From an uncultured Planctomycetota bacterium (GTDB taxonomy: Bacteria; Planctomycetota; Planctomycetia; Pirellulales; Thermoguttaceae): a DNA stretch of 64,000 nucleotides. The stretch's first letter is position 1. Every line of letters starts with the position of its first letter. The DNA lies in assembly GCA_900317365.1 (NCBI GenBank), contig ONGM01000058.1, positions 1-64,000 of the forward strand. The letters run 5' to 3'. The translations under genes and the position numbers were made by a program. The notes under the pieces are model-generated. The model saw only the letters and a program-made list of their open reading frames with translations, did not search any database and was not told the origin of the DNA. This document shows, piece after piece, positions 53,937 through 62,047 of the stretch.

Positions 53937-55502
53937 CTAGTGTTTGAAGTGCCGACGTCCGGTAAAGATCATTGCGATACCGAGTTCGTTGCACGCGTCG
54001 ATCACTTCTTGATCGCGTTTCGAGCCGCCGGGCTGAATCACGGCGACAACGCCTTTCGCAGCCTGGATACCGTCCGGGAACGGGAAGAAGGCGTCGGAAG
54101 CCAAGACGGCGCCTTGAGCGCGATCGCCCGCTTTCTTAACGGAGATTTCGACAGAGTCGACGCGGCTCATTTGCCCGGCGCCAACGCCGACGAGCGCTTC
54201 GTCCTTGCAGAGAACGATCGCGTTCGATTTGACGTGTCGCACCATTTCCCAAGCGAATCTCAGGTCGCGCAATTGTTCTTCGGTAGGCGACTTTTCGGTA
54301 ACGACCTTCCATTCGTCTTCCGGATCGATTCCGACGTCGGAATCTTGGAGAAGCGCGCCGCCGGTGAGAGGACGAACGACCCAGCTGACGTCGGCGCGTT
54401 CCAACTTCTCGCCGCCGCATTCGAGGAGCCGCACGTTGGCGTGCCATTTCGGAACGGTCGTGAGGATTTCCAACGCCTTAGGCGAGAATCCGGGAGCGAT
54501 AATCGCTTCGACGAACAAACCGGGTTGCGCGAGATAGTTTGCGGACTCTTCGTCGACGACGCGATTGACGCCGAGAATAGATCCGAACGCGCTCAACGGA
54601 TCGCCTTCCATTCCTTTGCGAACGGCTTCGGCGATCGTGTCGGCGACGGCGGCGCCGCAGGGATTATTGTGCTTGAGAACGGCGACGGCGGGTCGATCGA
54701 ACGCGCGCGCCATACCGAGCGCGGCGTCGAGATCGAGCAAATTATTGTACGAGAGCTCTTTACCGTTGAGCTGACGCGCGGACGCGGCGGACGCGCCGAC
54801 ATATTTCGGATCAATGTATAGAGCCGCGCGTTGATGCGGGTTTTCGCCGTATCGCAATTCGGCGGAGAGTTTGAGCTGGCTGGAATACGTTTGCGGGAAA
54901 GCGGCCGCGCCGTCGTGTTCCGCAAAGTACCGTGCGATCGCGGCGTCGTAACCGGCGGTGTGCGCAAAAGCGTCGCGAGCAAGAGATCGTCGAAGTTGGA
55001 GCGAAAGCGCGCCGGTCGCTTGAATTTCTTCGAGCACGCGCGCGTACTGGCTGGCGCTCGTTACGACGCCGACGAACTTGTGGTTTTTCGCAGCGGCGCG
55101 AACCATGGTCGGTCCGCCAATATCGATGTTCTCGATCGCTTCGGCGTCGGTTACGCCTTTCTTGGCGATCGTCGCTTCAAAGGGATAAAGATTGACGACG
55201 ACGAGTTCGAACGGCTCAATACCGTGCTCAGAGGCGGATTTCATATCGGCTTCATCGTCGCGACGGCAGAGAATACCGCCGTGAACCTTCGGATGCAAGG
55301 TCTTCAGACGCCCGCCCATCATTTCGGGGAACCCGGTGTATTCGGACACGTCGGTAACGGGAATGCCGCACGCTTCCAAGTGTTTTTTCGTACCGCCGGT
55401 GCTAAAAATCTGCACGCCGGCCGCGACAAGACCCGTCGCAAAATCAGTTAGCCCAACTTTGTCGCTGACGCTAATGAGCGCTCGTTTAACCTTGGGATCC
55501 AT
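53937..55502 (-). CDS. purH: bifunctional AICAR formyltransferase / IMP cyclohydrolase PurH
   Basis: PurH carries out the last two steps of IMP synthesis. The N-terminal IMP cyclohydrolase domain (about 1-195) has SVSDKVGLTDFA-type start and GGRLKTLHPKVHGGIL. The C-terminal transformylase shows LRYGENPHQRAALY, KHNNPCGAAVAD and the closing DAFFPFPDGIQAAKG and QPGGSKRDQEVI. Length 521, as expected. It follows a GAGAGAG ribosome-binding site and has its own terminator. Confidence 0.96.
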   Translation of the reverse strand: MDPKVKRALISVSDKVGLTDFATGLVAAGVQIFSTGGTKKHLEACGIPVTDVSEYTGFPEMMGGRLKTLHPKVHGGILCRRDDEADMKSASEHGIEPFELVVVNLYPFEATIAKKGVTDAEAIENIDIGGPTMVRAAAKNHKFVGVVTSASQYARVLEEIQATGALSLQLRRSLARDAFAHTAGYDAAIARYFAEHDGAAAFPQTYSSQLKLSAELRYGENPHQRAALYIDPKYVGASAASARQLNGKELSYNNLLDLDAALGMARAFDRPAVAVLKHNNPCGAAVADTIAEAVRKGMEGDPLSAFGSILGVNRVVDEESANYLAQPGLFVEAIIAPGFSPKALEILTTVPKWHANVRLLECGGEKLERADVSWVVRPLTGGALLQDSDVGIDPEDEWKVVTEKSPTEEQLRDLRFAWEMVRHVKSNAIVLCKDEALVGVGAGQMSRVDSVEISVKKAGDRAQGAVLASDAFFPFPDGIQAAKGVVAVIQPGGSKRDQEVIDACNELGIAMIFTGRRHFKH

Positions 55503-55642
55503 TGTTCTCTCTCTCGCAAATTGTGAAACGAATCAAGCGCCGCGCAAGCGCGAATCCCGCGCGAATCGCTTATGTCGACAACTAAAAAACGTATACGCTT
55601 ACATAGTCTACGCTATGTCTTGGAGTCGCCGTGCGACTTGGC

Positions 55643-56077
55643 TTATCGCGGTTGCAGAACGTATCCGCGCCCGCGCGCTAAGCACAAAATGCGACCTTGT
55701 TCGTCTTTCACGACAACTTCGCCGACAGTCGTCGAACGCGTTCGCACGGTTTCCGTAGCTTCGGCCGTTATTTTCATACCGACTTTAGCGGATTTACAAT
55801 ATGAAATGGACACGTCCATCGAGACGACGGACTCTTCCGTATAGTTAAACGCGGCGGCAAGCGCGTAGTCGGCGATTGAGAAGAGAACTCCGCCTTGACA
55901 GATTCCGACGCCGTTCATGTGAACGTCGGAAAGAGTCAAAGACGCGACGGCTCGACCTTCGCCAACTTCCGTCAACTTTATGCCAATCAGATCGCAGATG
56001 AATCTATCGGCGCGCATTCGTTCCAGCTGGCGTCTTTGCGCCTCGGACAAATCCGCCAGGTTTAATTCTTCGCTCAT
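55643..56077 (-). CDS. PaaI-type hotdog-fold thioesterase
   Basis: A 144-residue hotdog-fold protein. The catalytic loop region reads GVGICQGGVLFSIADYALAA, close to the PaaI consensus in which an Asp polarises the thioester; the conserved HGG-type His is Gln here. Such enzymes hydrolyse acyl-CoA or aryl-CoA thioesters. ATG at 56077 with GAGG six bases before. The substrate cannot be told. Confidence 0.85.
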   Translation of the reverse strand: MSEELNLADLSEAQRRQLERMRADRFICDLIGIKLTEVGEGRAVASLTLSDVHMNGVGICQGGVLFSIADYALAAAFNYTEESVVSMDVSISYCKSAKVGMKITAEATETVRTRSTTVGEVVVKDEQGRILCLARGRGYVLQPR

Positions 56078-56147
56078 CGTCAACCTCTACGAGCTTTCTA
56101 GCGCGACGATTGTTATTCCGCAGTTGCTAATCCGGTAACGATCCAAT

Positions 56148-56708
56148 CTAACGATCCAATCGAATTTGGTTCGTCGCCACAAAAACGTTGTTGTGCTGAA
56201 TGCGCACGGTAAAGCCGACCTGTTCGCCGAGAGCTTCGAGATCCAACTGGATATTTTTCAGATCAAGTTCCGGTTTCACTTCGACCTGGCAAATGAGGAC
56301 AAACTCGCCGTCGTTCGTTATGTACGCGTACAAGTCGATAATATTGATCTCTTTGCCGCCGAGATATTTCGTGAATTGAGAAACGATGCCGTGACAGTCT
56401 CGTCCGAACGCCGTGATCACAAAAGAATTCGACTCGGCGCTTCGATAACGCCTATCGTTCTCGCGCGTCGGAAAAACGATCGCCTGGCAATCTTCAAGAC
56501 CTTTTTCCGAAAGAATTTTCTGTTTCAGTTCATCAACGCCGATTAACTCGTCCATGGAAACCGTCATAATCAACGTGAAGTACCCGTCCAAAACGGTCTG
56601 GCTACACGAATCAATATTACCGCTTAGTTTGTAAATCGCGGAGCTAACGCCTGCGACAATACCCGGTCGGTCGACCGCTGTTATATTTATAACGTAACCA
56701 TACTTCAT
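56148..56708 (-). CDS. two-ACT-domain protein (GcvR-like)
   Basis: The 186-residue protein has two ACT domains: NITAVDRPGIVAGVSSAIYK at the N-terminus and FVITAFGRDCHGIVSQFTKY near residue 96. This layout matches GcvR-type regulators and related ACT proteins that sense amino acids such as glycine. No gcv genes are in the window. The ATG at 56708 follows GAGGAAAAG, which rules out the GTG five codons upstream. Confidence 0.88.
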   Translation of the reverse strand: MKYGYVINITAVDRPGIVAGVSSAIYKLSGNIDSCSQTVLDGYFTLIMTVSMDELIGVDELKQKILSEKGLEDCQAIVFPTRENDRRYRSAESNSFVITAFGRDCHGIVSQFTKYLGGKEINIIDLYAYITNDGEFVLICQVEVKPELDLKNIQLDLEALGEQVGFTVRIQHNNVFVATNQIRLDR

Positions 56709-56846
56709 AACGCTTTTCCTCACAGACGTCGGCGTCGTCGCGTAGACGTCAACGCGACCGAACGCCGATATTTCTATTATACATTTGAATCCGGATTATG
56801 TAACGGGTTCGAGGCTAAAAGTTGGGAGTTTATACCGCTATCCAAC

Positions 56847-58835
56847 CTATTCTCCGCGAGCGTTAAACTCCAACTTCCACTTGCGATTTCCGTCGACCTC
56901 TTCGCACCAGATTTCCAGTGCGCCTAGCTCCGTCATCTTGGTATGGAATCGAACCAAAACATACTCCGGTTCTCGACTGTCGTCGCGCTCGTCGGAATAG
57001 GAATCCAACGTCGTCTCGACGGAATCCGTTTCGTCAAGTTCGCCGCCGTTCGACGATAACTCTCCGGACTCGTACCGTTCGAGAATCGTTCCCGGCTGGT
57101 CTTCGACGCGCTCAGAAGAACAAAAGCACCGGAAGAGCGCCGACTCGCCGACGACAAGTTCAAAGGCGTCGGAAGGCACGTCGAGGGAAGAGCCTTCCTC
57201 CATTCCGATCGGCGCGACGCAGAGCGCTTTGAGCGGACGCGGCGCCCCGGGAACCGCCATTCCCGACGACTCGATTCCGATATAATACGCGCGCGGAGAC
57301 GCCGCGCGGATTCGCGCGCCGCCGCGTTCTTTCAGCGCGCCGTAATACGCCGCGCCTAACGCGACGGAACAATCGAGATCGGCTGAGAGCGACATATTTT
57401 TCGGCGGAGCGTCCGGAAACCACGCCTTCAACTGATCGTCGAGACGATCTGCGAGCGCGCGCGACTTAAAAACGCCGCCGTTAAGCAAATAATGCGTTGG
57501 AACGATCGGCGTTCCGTCGTCGTTCCGGCGCGAACTGAGAAATCGCGCGACGTGCTTCGTTATCGCCGGATCCGCCTCGTACGGCAATCCCGTCTCGCGC
57601 AGTCCGACCCCTGACCTACGCTTCGGTCGCTCGGTCAAATCGACAAGCGGAAAGAACCCGTCGAGCGCAATCTCTTCAACGTCCTTCTTCGTCAACTCTA
57701 CGGCGCTTGATCCGCCGACAAGTTGACTTGCTCGTCCTTGGGAAACGACAGAGTGCGCGGCGTCCGCGGCGACTTCGGCGCTTAACAACCGCTCCTTCGC
57801 TTCGCGACATTGACGACAGAGAGCGCCGACCTGACGCGAATCCAAAGCGACGCCATTCTCCGAGAACAACGCGGCCGCTTTCAACGCCAGGGCAAGGTCG
57901 ATATTGTCGCCGCCGAGAAGAAGACGCTCTCCGACGGCTAAACGATTCAACGCGAGTTCGCCGTTCTCGTCTTCAACGCGAATAAGCGTTAGGTCGGTGG
58001 TGCCGCCGCCGACGTCGCAGACCAGCGCGACGTCGCCGACTTTGAGTTCCTTCCGCCACGCTTCGCCCCGCTGAGCAAGCCACGCGTAAGTCGCCGCTTG
58101 CGGTTCCTCGATAAACAGAAACGTTTCCGGATTCAGTCCGGCGTTTCTTGCGGCTTCTCGCGTCAATTCGCGCGCGCTTTCGTCAAAAGACGCAGGAGTC
58201 GCGACGACGACGATTTGATCGTAAATCAAGGCGTCGGGATGAGCGTCGTTCCATGCGTCCACGACGTGCTTCAGATAGCGACGCGTCGCTTCGACCGGAG
58301 AAACTTTCGGCATGGAATCGCTCGCCGCGCTCGGTAAAATAGGGGCGCGACGATCGACGCGAGGATACGACAACCAGGATTTCGCCGACGTTACGACCTT
58401 TTCCGGAAACGCGGTCGCCTGACGATTGGCAAATTCGCCGACAATGTAGAGCGAGTTCGGGTCGGACTCTTCCGCAGGCGCGTCGGCGCTAAGACCGAAC
58501 ATTTTGCGGAAAAATCCCTTTTTAGACTTTTCGCGCGACTTCGATTTTTCCTTGTCATGCTCGGCGTTTCCCGACGCGTCGCTCTCGTCGCTTTGCCAAG
58601 GAAGTCGATGAAGAATCTTCGACTTTTCGTCCGACCGCCCGATGTACAACGCCGACGGAAGCGTTCTTCGCGTTTCAATAACGTTCCAATCGACGAACTG
58701 AGGAATCTCAAAAATCTCGGGCGCGATCGAAACGACGTCGGAAGAAATTTTGACGCTCGCCGTTTCGGTGTTCGTCGTTCCCAGATCGATCCCAATCACA
58801 TAAGTAGGCGCGACTTGCGTTTTATTCTGAGTCAT
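56847..58835 (-). CDS. Hsp70-family (DnaK/HscA-like) protein
   Basis: The 662-residue protein has the Hsp70 ATPase fold: phosphate 1 YVIGIDLGTTNTE at residues 13-25, phosphate 2 LVCDVGGGTTDLTLI near 268, and an adenosine motif HYLLNGGVFKSRALADRL. A Lys/Glu/Ser-rich insert (KEKSKSREKSKKGFFRKMFG) sits in the ATPase domain near 95-120. The classical substrate-binding beta-sandwich and lid are not obvious; the C-terminal 180 residues look different and acidic. It may be a specialised chaperone or regulatory ASKHA protein. The ATG at 58835 follows TTTGGAG. Confidence 0.85.
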   Translation of the reverse strand: MTQNKTQVAPTYVIGIDLGTTNTETASVKISSDVVSIAPEIFEIPQFVDWNVIETRRTLPSALYIGRSDEKSKILHRLPWQSDESDASGNAEHDKEKSKSREKSKKGFFRKMFGLSADAPAEESDPNSLYIVGEFANRQATAFPEKVVTSAKSWLSYPRVDRRAPILPSAASDSMPKVSPVEATRRYLKHVVDAWNDAHPDALIYDQIVVVATPASFDESARELTREAARNAGLNPETFLFIEEPQAATYAWLAQRGEAWRKELKVGDVALVCDVGGGTTDLTLIRVEDENGELALNRLAVGERLLLGGDNIDLALALKAAALFSENGVALDSRQVGALCRQCREAKERLLSAEVAADAAHSVVSQGRASQLVGGSSAVELTKKDVEEIALDGFFPLVDLTERPKRRSGVGLRETGLPYEADPAITKHVARFLSSRRNDDGTPIVPTHYLLNGGVFKSRALADRLDDQLKAWFPDAPPKNMSLSADLDCSVALGAAYYGALKERGGARIRAASPRAYYIGIESSGMAVPGAPRPLKALCVAPIGMEEGSSLDVPSDAFELVVGESALFRCFCSSERVEDQPGTILERYESGELSSNGGELDETDSVETTLDSYSDERDDSREPEYVLVRFHTKMTELGALEIWCEEVDGNRKWKLEFNARGE

Positions 58836-58882
58836 ATTAAACTCCAAAGGTTCGTCCAATCGACCTGACGTCGCCGTCGGAA

Positions 58883-59551
58883 TTAAATTTTCAAAGAAAC
58901 GGTTCCTTGATCGTCGATACGCAACGCTTCTTCGAGTTCGTCAAAATTTTTCACCACCAAATCAGCGCGCTCGTATTCCTCTGATCGATGACCTTCGCTA
59001 AAGAACCCGACGGCGATCATTCCGGCGTTCTTACCAGCGTTAACGCCGCTACGCGAATCGTCGATTACAATGCAATTCTGCGGCGGAAGATTGAGCTTCT
59101 CTGCGGCGGCGAGAAAGATATCGGGGGCAGGCTTGCCGCGTTCAACCTCGTCTCCGGCGACGACGGCGTCGCCAAAAACGTCTTTGAGTCCGAGCCAATT
59201 AACGACGTATTCCACGTTAATTCGCGGCGCGGAGCTGCCGAGCGCGACTTTAACGCCTTTTTGCGACGTCTTGACGACAAATTCAACGGCGCCGGGTATC
59301 GCGGTTACGCTGTTGAGAATGCTCTCGCGAAACGCCGTCTCTTTGCGCTCGACGACGCGCGCTATTTCGCTCTGCGTCATCGGTCGACCCCAGTAGCGCT
59401 CCACAATGTATTCGGACGTCATGCCGAACGTTTGCCAAAAAAGTTCCTTAGAAAACTCAACGCCGTCTTCTTTAGAAATTACCTGCCAGCTTGCAAGATG
59501 CGCCGCGTTGCTGTTAATTAGGACGCCGTCCATGTCGAAGAGCAAGCCCAT
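58883..59551 (-). CDS. HAD-superfamily hydrolase (beta-phosphoglucomutase-like)
   Basis: A 222-residue HAD protein with the nucleophile motif LLFDMDGVLINSN (Asp6 and Asp8), motif II VALGSSAPRINVEYV, Lys in RGKPAPDIFLAAAEKL and motif IV IVIDDSRSGVNAGKNAG. The helical cap is of the C1 type found in beta-phosphoglucomutase and small sugar-phosphate phosphatases. The start follows AAGGAGACG. It lies 47 bp upstream of the Hsp70-like gene on the same strand. Confidence 0.9.
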   Translation of the reverse strand: MGLLFDMDGVLINSNAAHLASWQVISKEDGVEFSKELFWQTFGMTSEYIVERYWGRPMTQSEIARVVERKETAFRESILNSVTAIPGAVEFVVKTSQKGVKVALGSSAPRINVEYVVNWLGLKDVFGDAVVAGDEVERGKPAPDIFLAAAEKLNLPPQNCIVIDDSRSGVNAGKNAGMIAVGFFSEGHRSEEYERADLVVKNFDELEEALRIDDQGTVSLKI

Positions 59552-59824
59552 TGATCTACGTCTCCTTGGAAGCTGCGCGATTTTAAATCGCGATACGTTT
59601 GCGCGAACAACTGCGTGAACAACAAGGATAATTGTATACGACTTAGCGGCGTCGCCAAGGCGCCATTTCGCGTTCTCGGCGGAGAAGAAAAGACGGTTCG
59701 GAGCGCTTGTATTAAACGGACGGCGGCGCTAGAATACGTCGACTTGATTCGAGCGTCGTTTCATCCTATTAACCGAGTCGCGCGCGATTTTGCGCTCGCT
59801 TTAAAGAAGTCAAAAGTCAAAAGT

Positions 59825-60283
59825 ATGTCCAACGAAAACGCAACCCCCAATCGTCCGCTCGTTTGCCGCGGCGTTCGCGGAGCGACGACTATCGACGAAA
59901 ACACCCCGGAAGCTATTTTAAAAGGAACTCGCGAACTCCTCGCGTTGATTATTCGATTCAACGATATGTCGCCGGACGACGTGGCAAGCGCGTACTTCAC
60001 CACGACGACGGATCTCGACGCAGCCTTTCCCGCCGTCGCGGCGCGACAATTTAATTGGTTTGACGTCGCGCTCATGTGCGGGCACGAACTCGACGTGCCC
60101 GGATCGCTCCGAAAGTGCATTCGCGTCCTCATTCATTGGAACACCACGAAAACGGCAAAGGAAATTCGACACGTCTATATTAAAGGCGCCGCGAAACTCC
60201 GGCCGGAACGTAGCGAACTCCCGCCTGTCGATTGGGACGAGTTGGAATCTTGGATCCAATCGCAAATCAATTTGAACGTCTAA
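59825..60283 (+). CDS. monofunctional chorismate mutase (AroH type)
   Basis: A 152-residue AroH-class chorismate mutase, which turns chorismate into prephenate for Phe and Tyr. The landmarks are [17 protein letters not shown] at the N-terminus, [30 protein letters not shown] and the closing [14 protein letters not shown]. The frame is open 70 codons further upstream, but the ATG at 59825 gives the family length. The ribosome-binding site is weak. A terminator follows at once. The 273 bases before it hold no other gene. Confidence 0.92.
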   Translation: MSNENATPNRPLVCRGVRGATTIDENTPEAILKGTRELLALIIRFNDMSPDDVASAYFTTTTDLDAAFPAVAARQFNWFDVALMCGHELDVPGSLRKCIRVLIHWNTTKTAKEIRHVYIKGAAKLRPERSELPPVDWDELESWIQSQINLNV

Positions 60284-60291
60284 CAAAACTC

Positions 60292-60330
60292 AAGCGAGGT
60301 CGGCTCACAAAGCGGACCTCGCTTCTTTTT
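60292..60330 (+). terminator. intrinsic terminator after chorismate mutase
   Basis: AAGCGAGGTC (60292-60301) and GACCTCGCTT (60315-60324) form a 10-bp stem followed by CTTTTT. It starts nine bases after the stop codon. Confidence 0.9.
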
Positions 60331-60539
60331 GCGCGCGCGTCTTTAAAGTTCGACGGGAGCTAATACGATAGTTATTCTCATATTGCCTTTACTGTCTTTT
60401 CTATATTACCCACCTTATCTTGCTAATTAGAGAAGATAGGCAAGCGTTTTAATCTAGAGTAGAAAGAAAATATTGGTAAAACCATATATAGTTACAGTTT
60501 CAACAATTTTAACAAATAAGAAAAACTGCAAAAAAAGAC

Positions 60540-60567
60540 TTGAAATGGCTCGCTTCTCTGCTAGAAT
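60540..60567 (+). promoter_or_regulatory. promoter of a leader or small RNA
   Basis: TTGAAA (60540-60545) and TAGAAT (60562-60567) are 16 bp apart in an AT-rich patch. The nearest protein start is 500 bases away, so the transcript must begin with a long leader or be non-coding. Confidence 0.5.
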
Positions 60568-60573
60568 AACACC

Positions 60574-60697
60574 CGTACTTGCATTCCGAACTTTCAAATT
60601 TCGATTTGAAAGCCCTTCAGCGGTCGGCAATCGGACGCTTCGCCAGGTCTCGCATTTAGCGCATCGCGAGATCGAGCGCAACCCCAAGGCGTTTTGA
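60574..60697 (+). ncRNA. candidate structured RNA
   Basis: The segment after the promoter contains a perfect 9-bp hairpin with a UUCG loop (CTTTCAAAT-TTCG-ATTTGAAAG, 60591-60612) and a second hairpin with arms GGTCTCGC and GCGAGATC. It ends with CGC...GCG followed by TTTTG near 60697, a weak possible terminator. No good protein frame fits; an 84-codon minus-strand frame here overlaps the hairpins and is probably spurious. The RNA family is not recognised. Confidence 0.35.
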
Positions 60698-61074
60698 ACC
60701 GACCACAACGTCGCTATTCGCGCGCGTTCCTCCGCGTGCGAGAGAGCGCCGAAAACGCGGCGAATTACGTCGTCAATTCGCCGCCTTCGTTTTTTAACGT
60801 CGCGTTGTTGCGTCGCGTCCCCCCAGAGCTAATGCGTTTGAGTCAGTCGTCACGATTCGAACGCGTTTTTCGACGCGCGACGTTTTACGGCAAAAACCCC
60901 TTCGACCTGCGAGACGCGACTCTCGCGCGCCGTTTGCCGTTTGCTTTCGACTACACTCGCATAGTGCTCAGATCGGTTCCAAACGGGATCGCTCTTGAGT
61001 TTTTTGCGTTGATTTCGTCAAAAAGGAAAAAGCGATTTCGGTTGGACTCGCGTAGCGTCGTTTCCGGAGTCCCT
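60698..61074. other. untranslated stretch before the amidotransferase-like gene
   Basis: A reading frame remains open here in phase with the next gene, but the translation is Arg/Phe-rich without motifs and the first good start with a ribosome-binding site is at 61075. I read it as a long leader or unrelated intergenic DNA. Confidence 0.5.
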
Positions 61075-61950
61075 ATGAAAAGTTCTGCTTCAAAACTGCG
61101 AATTGGCATCAACGTCGAAAATAAGCCCTCGTACAACGGCGTTCCTGAATTTCACTATATCGAAGCCGGATATGTCGACGCGATCGTTCGCGCCGGCGCC
61201 GTTCCAGTCATTCTCGCTCCAGTCGACGACGTCGAACTCATTCCGAGTATGCTCGACTCGGTCGACGCCGTTATGCTCGTCGGCGGACCCGATCTCGATC
61301 CGCGCAACGACGGTTATATGCTTCATCCGAGCGTTCGCGCTATGTCTCCGCGACGCGAAAAATTTGACCGCGCACTCATTGCCGAAGCCGAACGTCGTCG
61401 AATGCCTGTCATGGGAATCGGCGTCGGCATGCAACTAATTAACGTATCCCAAGGCGGCGCGCTCTTTCTCCACATCCCGGAAGACAATCCGGACGCTCTC
61501 CCGCACCGCGACGCGAATTTGAACCCGTCTCTTCCGCCGCTCCGCCACGAACTCGTCGTCGAGAAAGGCTCGCTTCTTTCGGAAGTCTACGGCGAAAACG
61601 ACGTCCGCGTCAACAGTCGACACCATATGGCGGTCGACGAAGTCGCGCCGGGATTCGCGGTTACGGCGCGCTGTCAAGGCGACGGCACGATCGAAGCGAT
61701 CGAATCGACCCGCGAAGATTGGTTTGCGTTCGGCGTGCAATTTCACCCGGAAGCGCGATCCGCGACCTTTTTGGATCGCCGAATTTTCGACGTTTTTGTC
61801 GACGGCGTGCAATCTTTCGTCGAGACAGGCGTCAATCGTTACGCCATGAAACCGCGCGCGCACGAAATCGAACGTAAAGGAACCGGCTCCCACACCGACC
61901 TGATTCGGAAATTTTTAGCGACCCCGAAAGAAGAACGTCAGAACTCCTGA
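61075..61950 (+). CDS. class I glutamine amidotransferase-like protein lacking the catalytic Cys
   Basis: A 291-residue protein of the peptidase C26 / gamma-glutamyl hydrolase (PuuD) family. The oxyanion strand LVGGPDLDPRNDGY is near residue 70. The nucleophile elbow normally reads GICRGMQ; here it is GIGVGMQ, with Gly116 in place of the catalytic Cys. The His and Glu partners remain in VQFHPEA (His224, Glu226). Ordinary amidase activity by the Cys mechanism is therefore unlikely; a binding or regulatory role is possible. The start follows GGAG at a normal distance. Confidence 0.85.
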   Translation: MKSSASKLRIGINVENKPSYNGVPEFHYIEAGYVDAIVRAGAVPVILAPVDDVELIPSMLDSVDAVMLVGGPDLDPRNDGYMLHPSVRAMSPRREKFDRALIAEAERRRMPVMGIGVGMQLINVSQGGALFLHIPEDNPDALPHRDANLNPSLPPLRHELVVEKGSLLSEVYGENDVRVNSRHHMAVDEVAPGFAVTARCQGDGTIEAIESTREDWFAFGVQFHPEARSATFLDRRIFDVFVDGVQSFVETGVNRYAMKPRAHEIERKGTGSHTDLIRKFLATPKEERQNS

Positions 61951-62047
61951 TTTTTTCTTGAAACTCAACGGACGCGCCGCGCGGCAAAAGTCGCGCGGCG
62001 CGATCTTCTGTATAAAGACGCCTAACCCACGTAGATTTGGAGCGCCA

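Noticed and set aside
60454-60708. An 84-codon minus-strand frame with a C-x2-C pair.
   Set aside because: It overlaps perfect RNA hairpins and a plus-strand promoter and has no ribosome-binding site; more likely a chance frame over a structured RNA.
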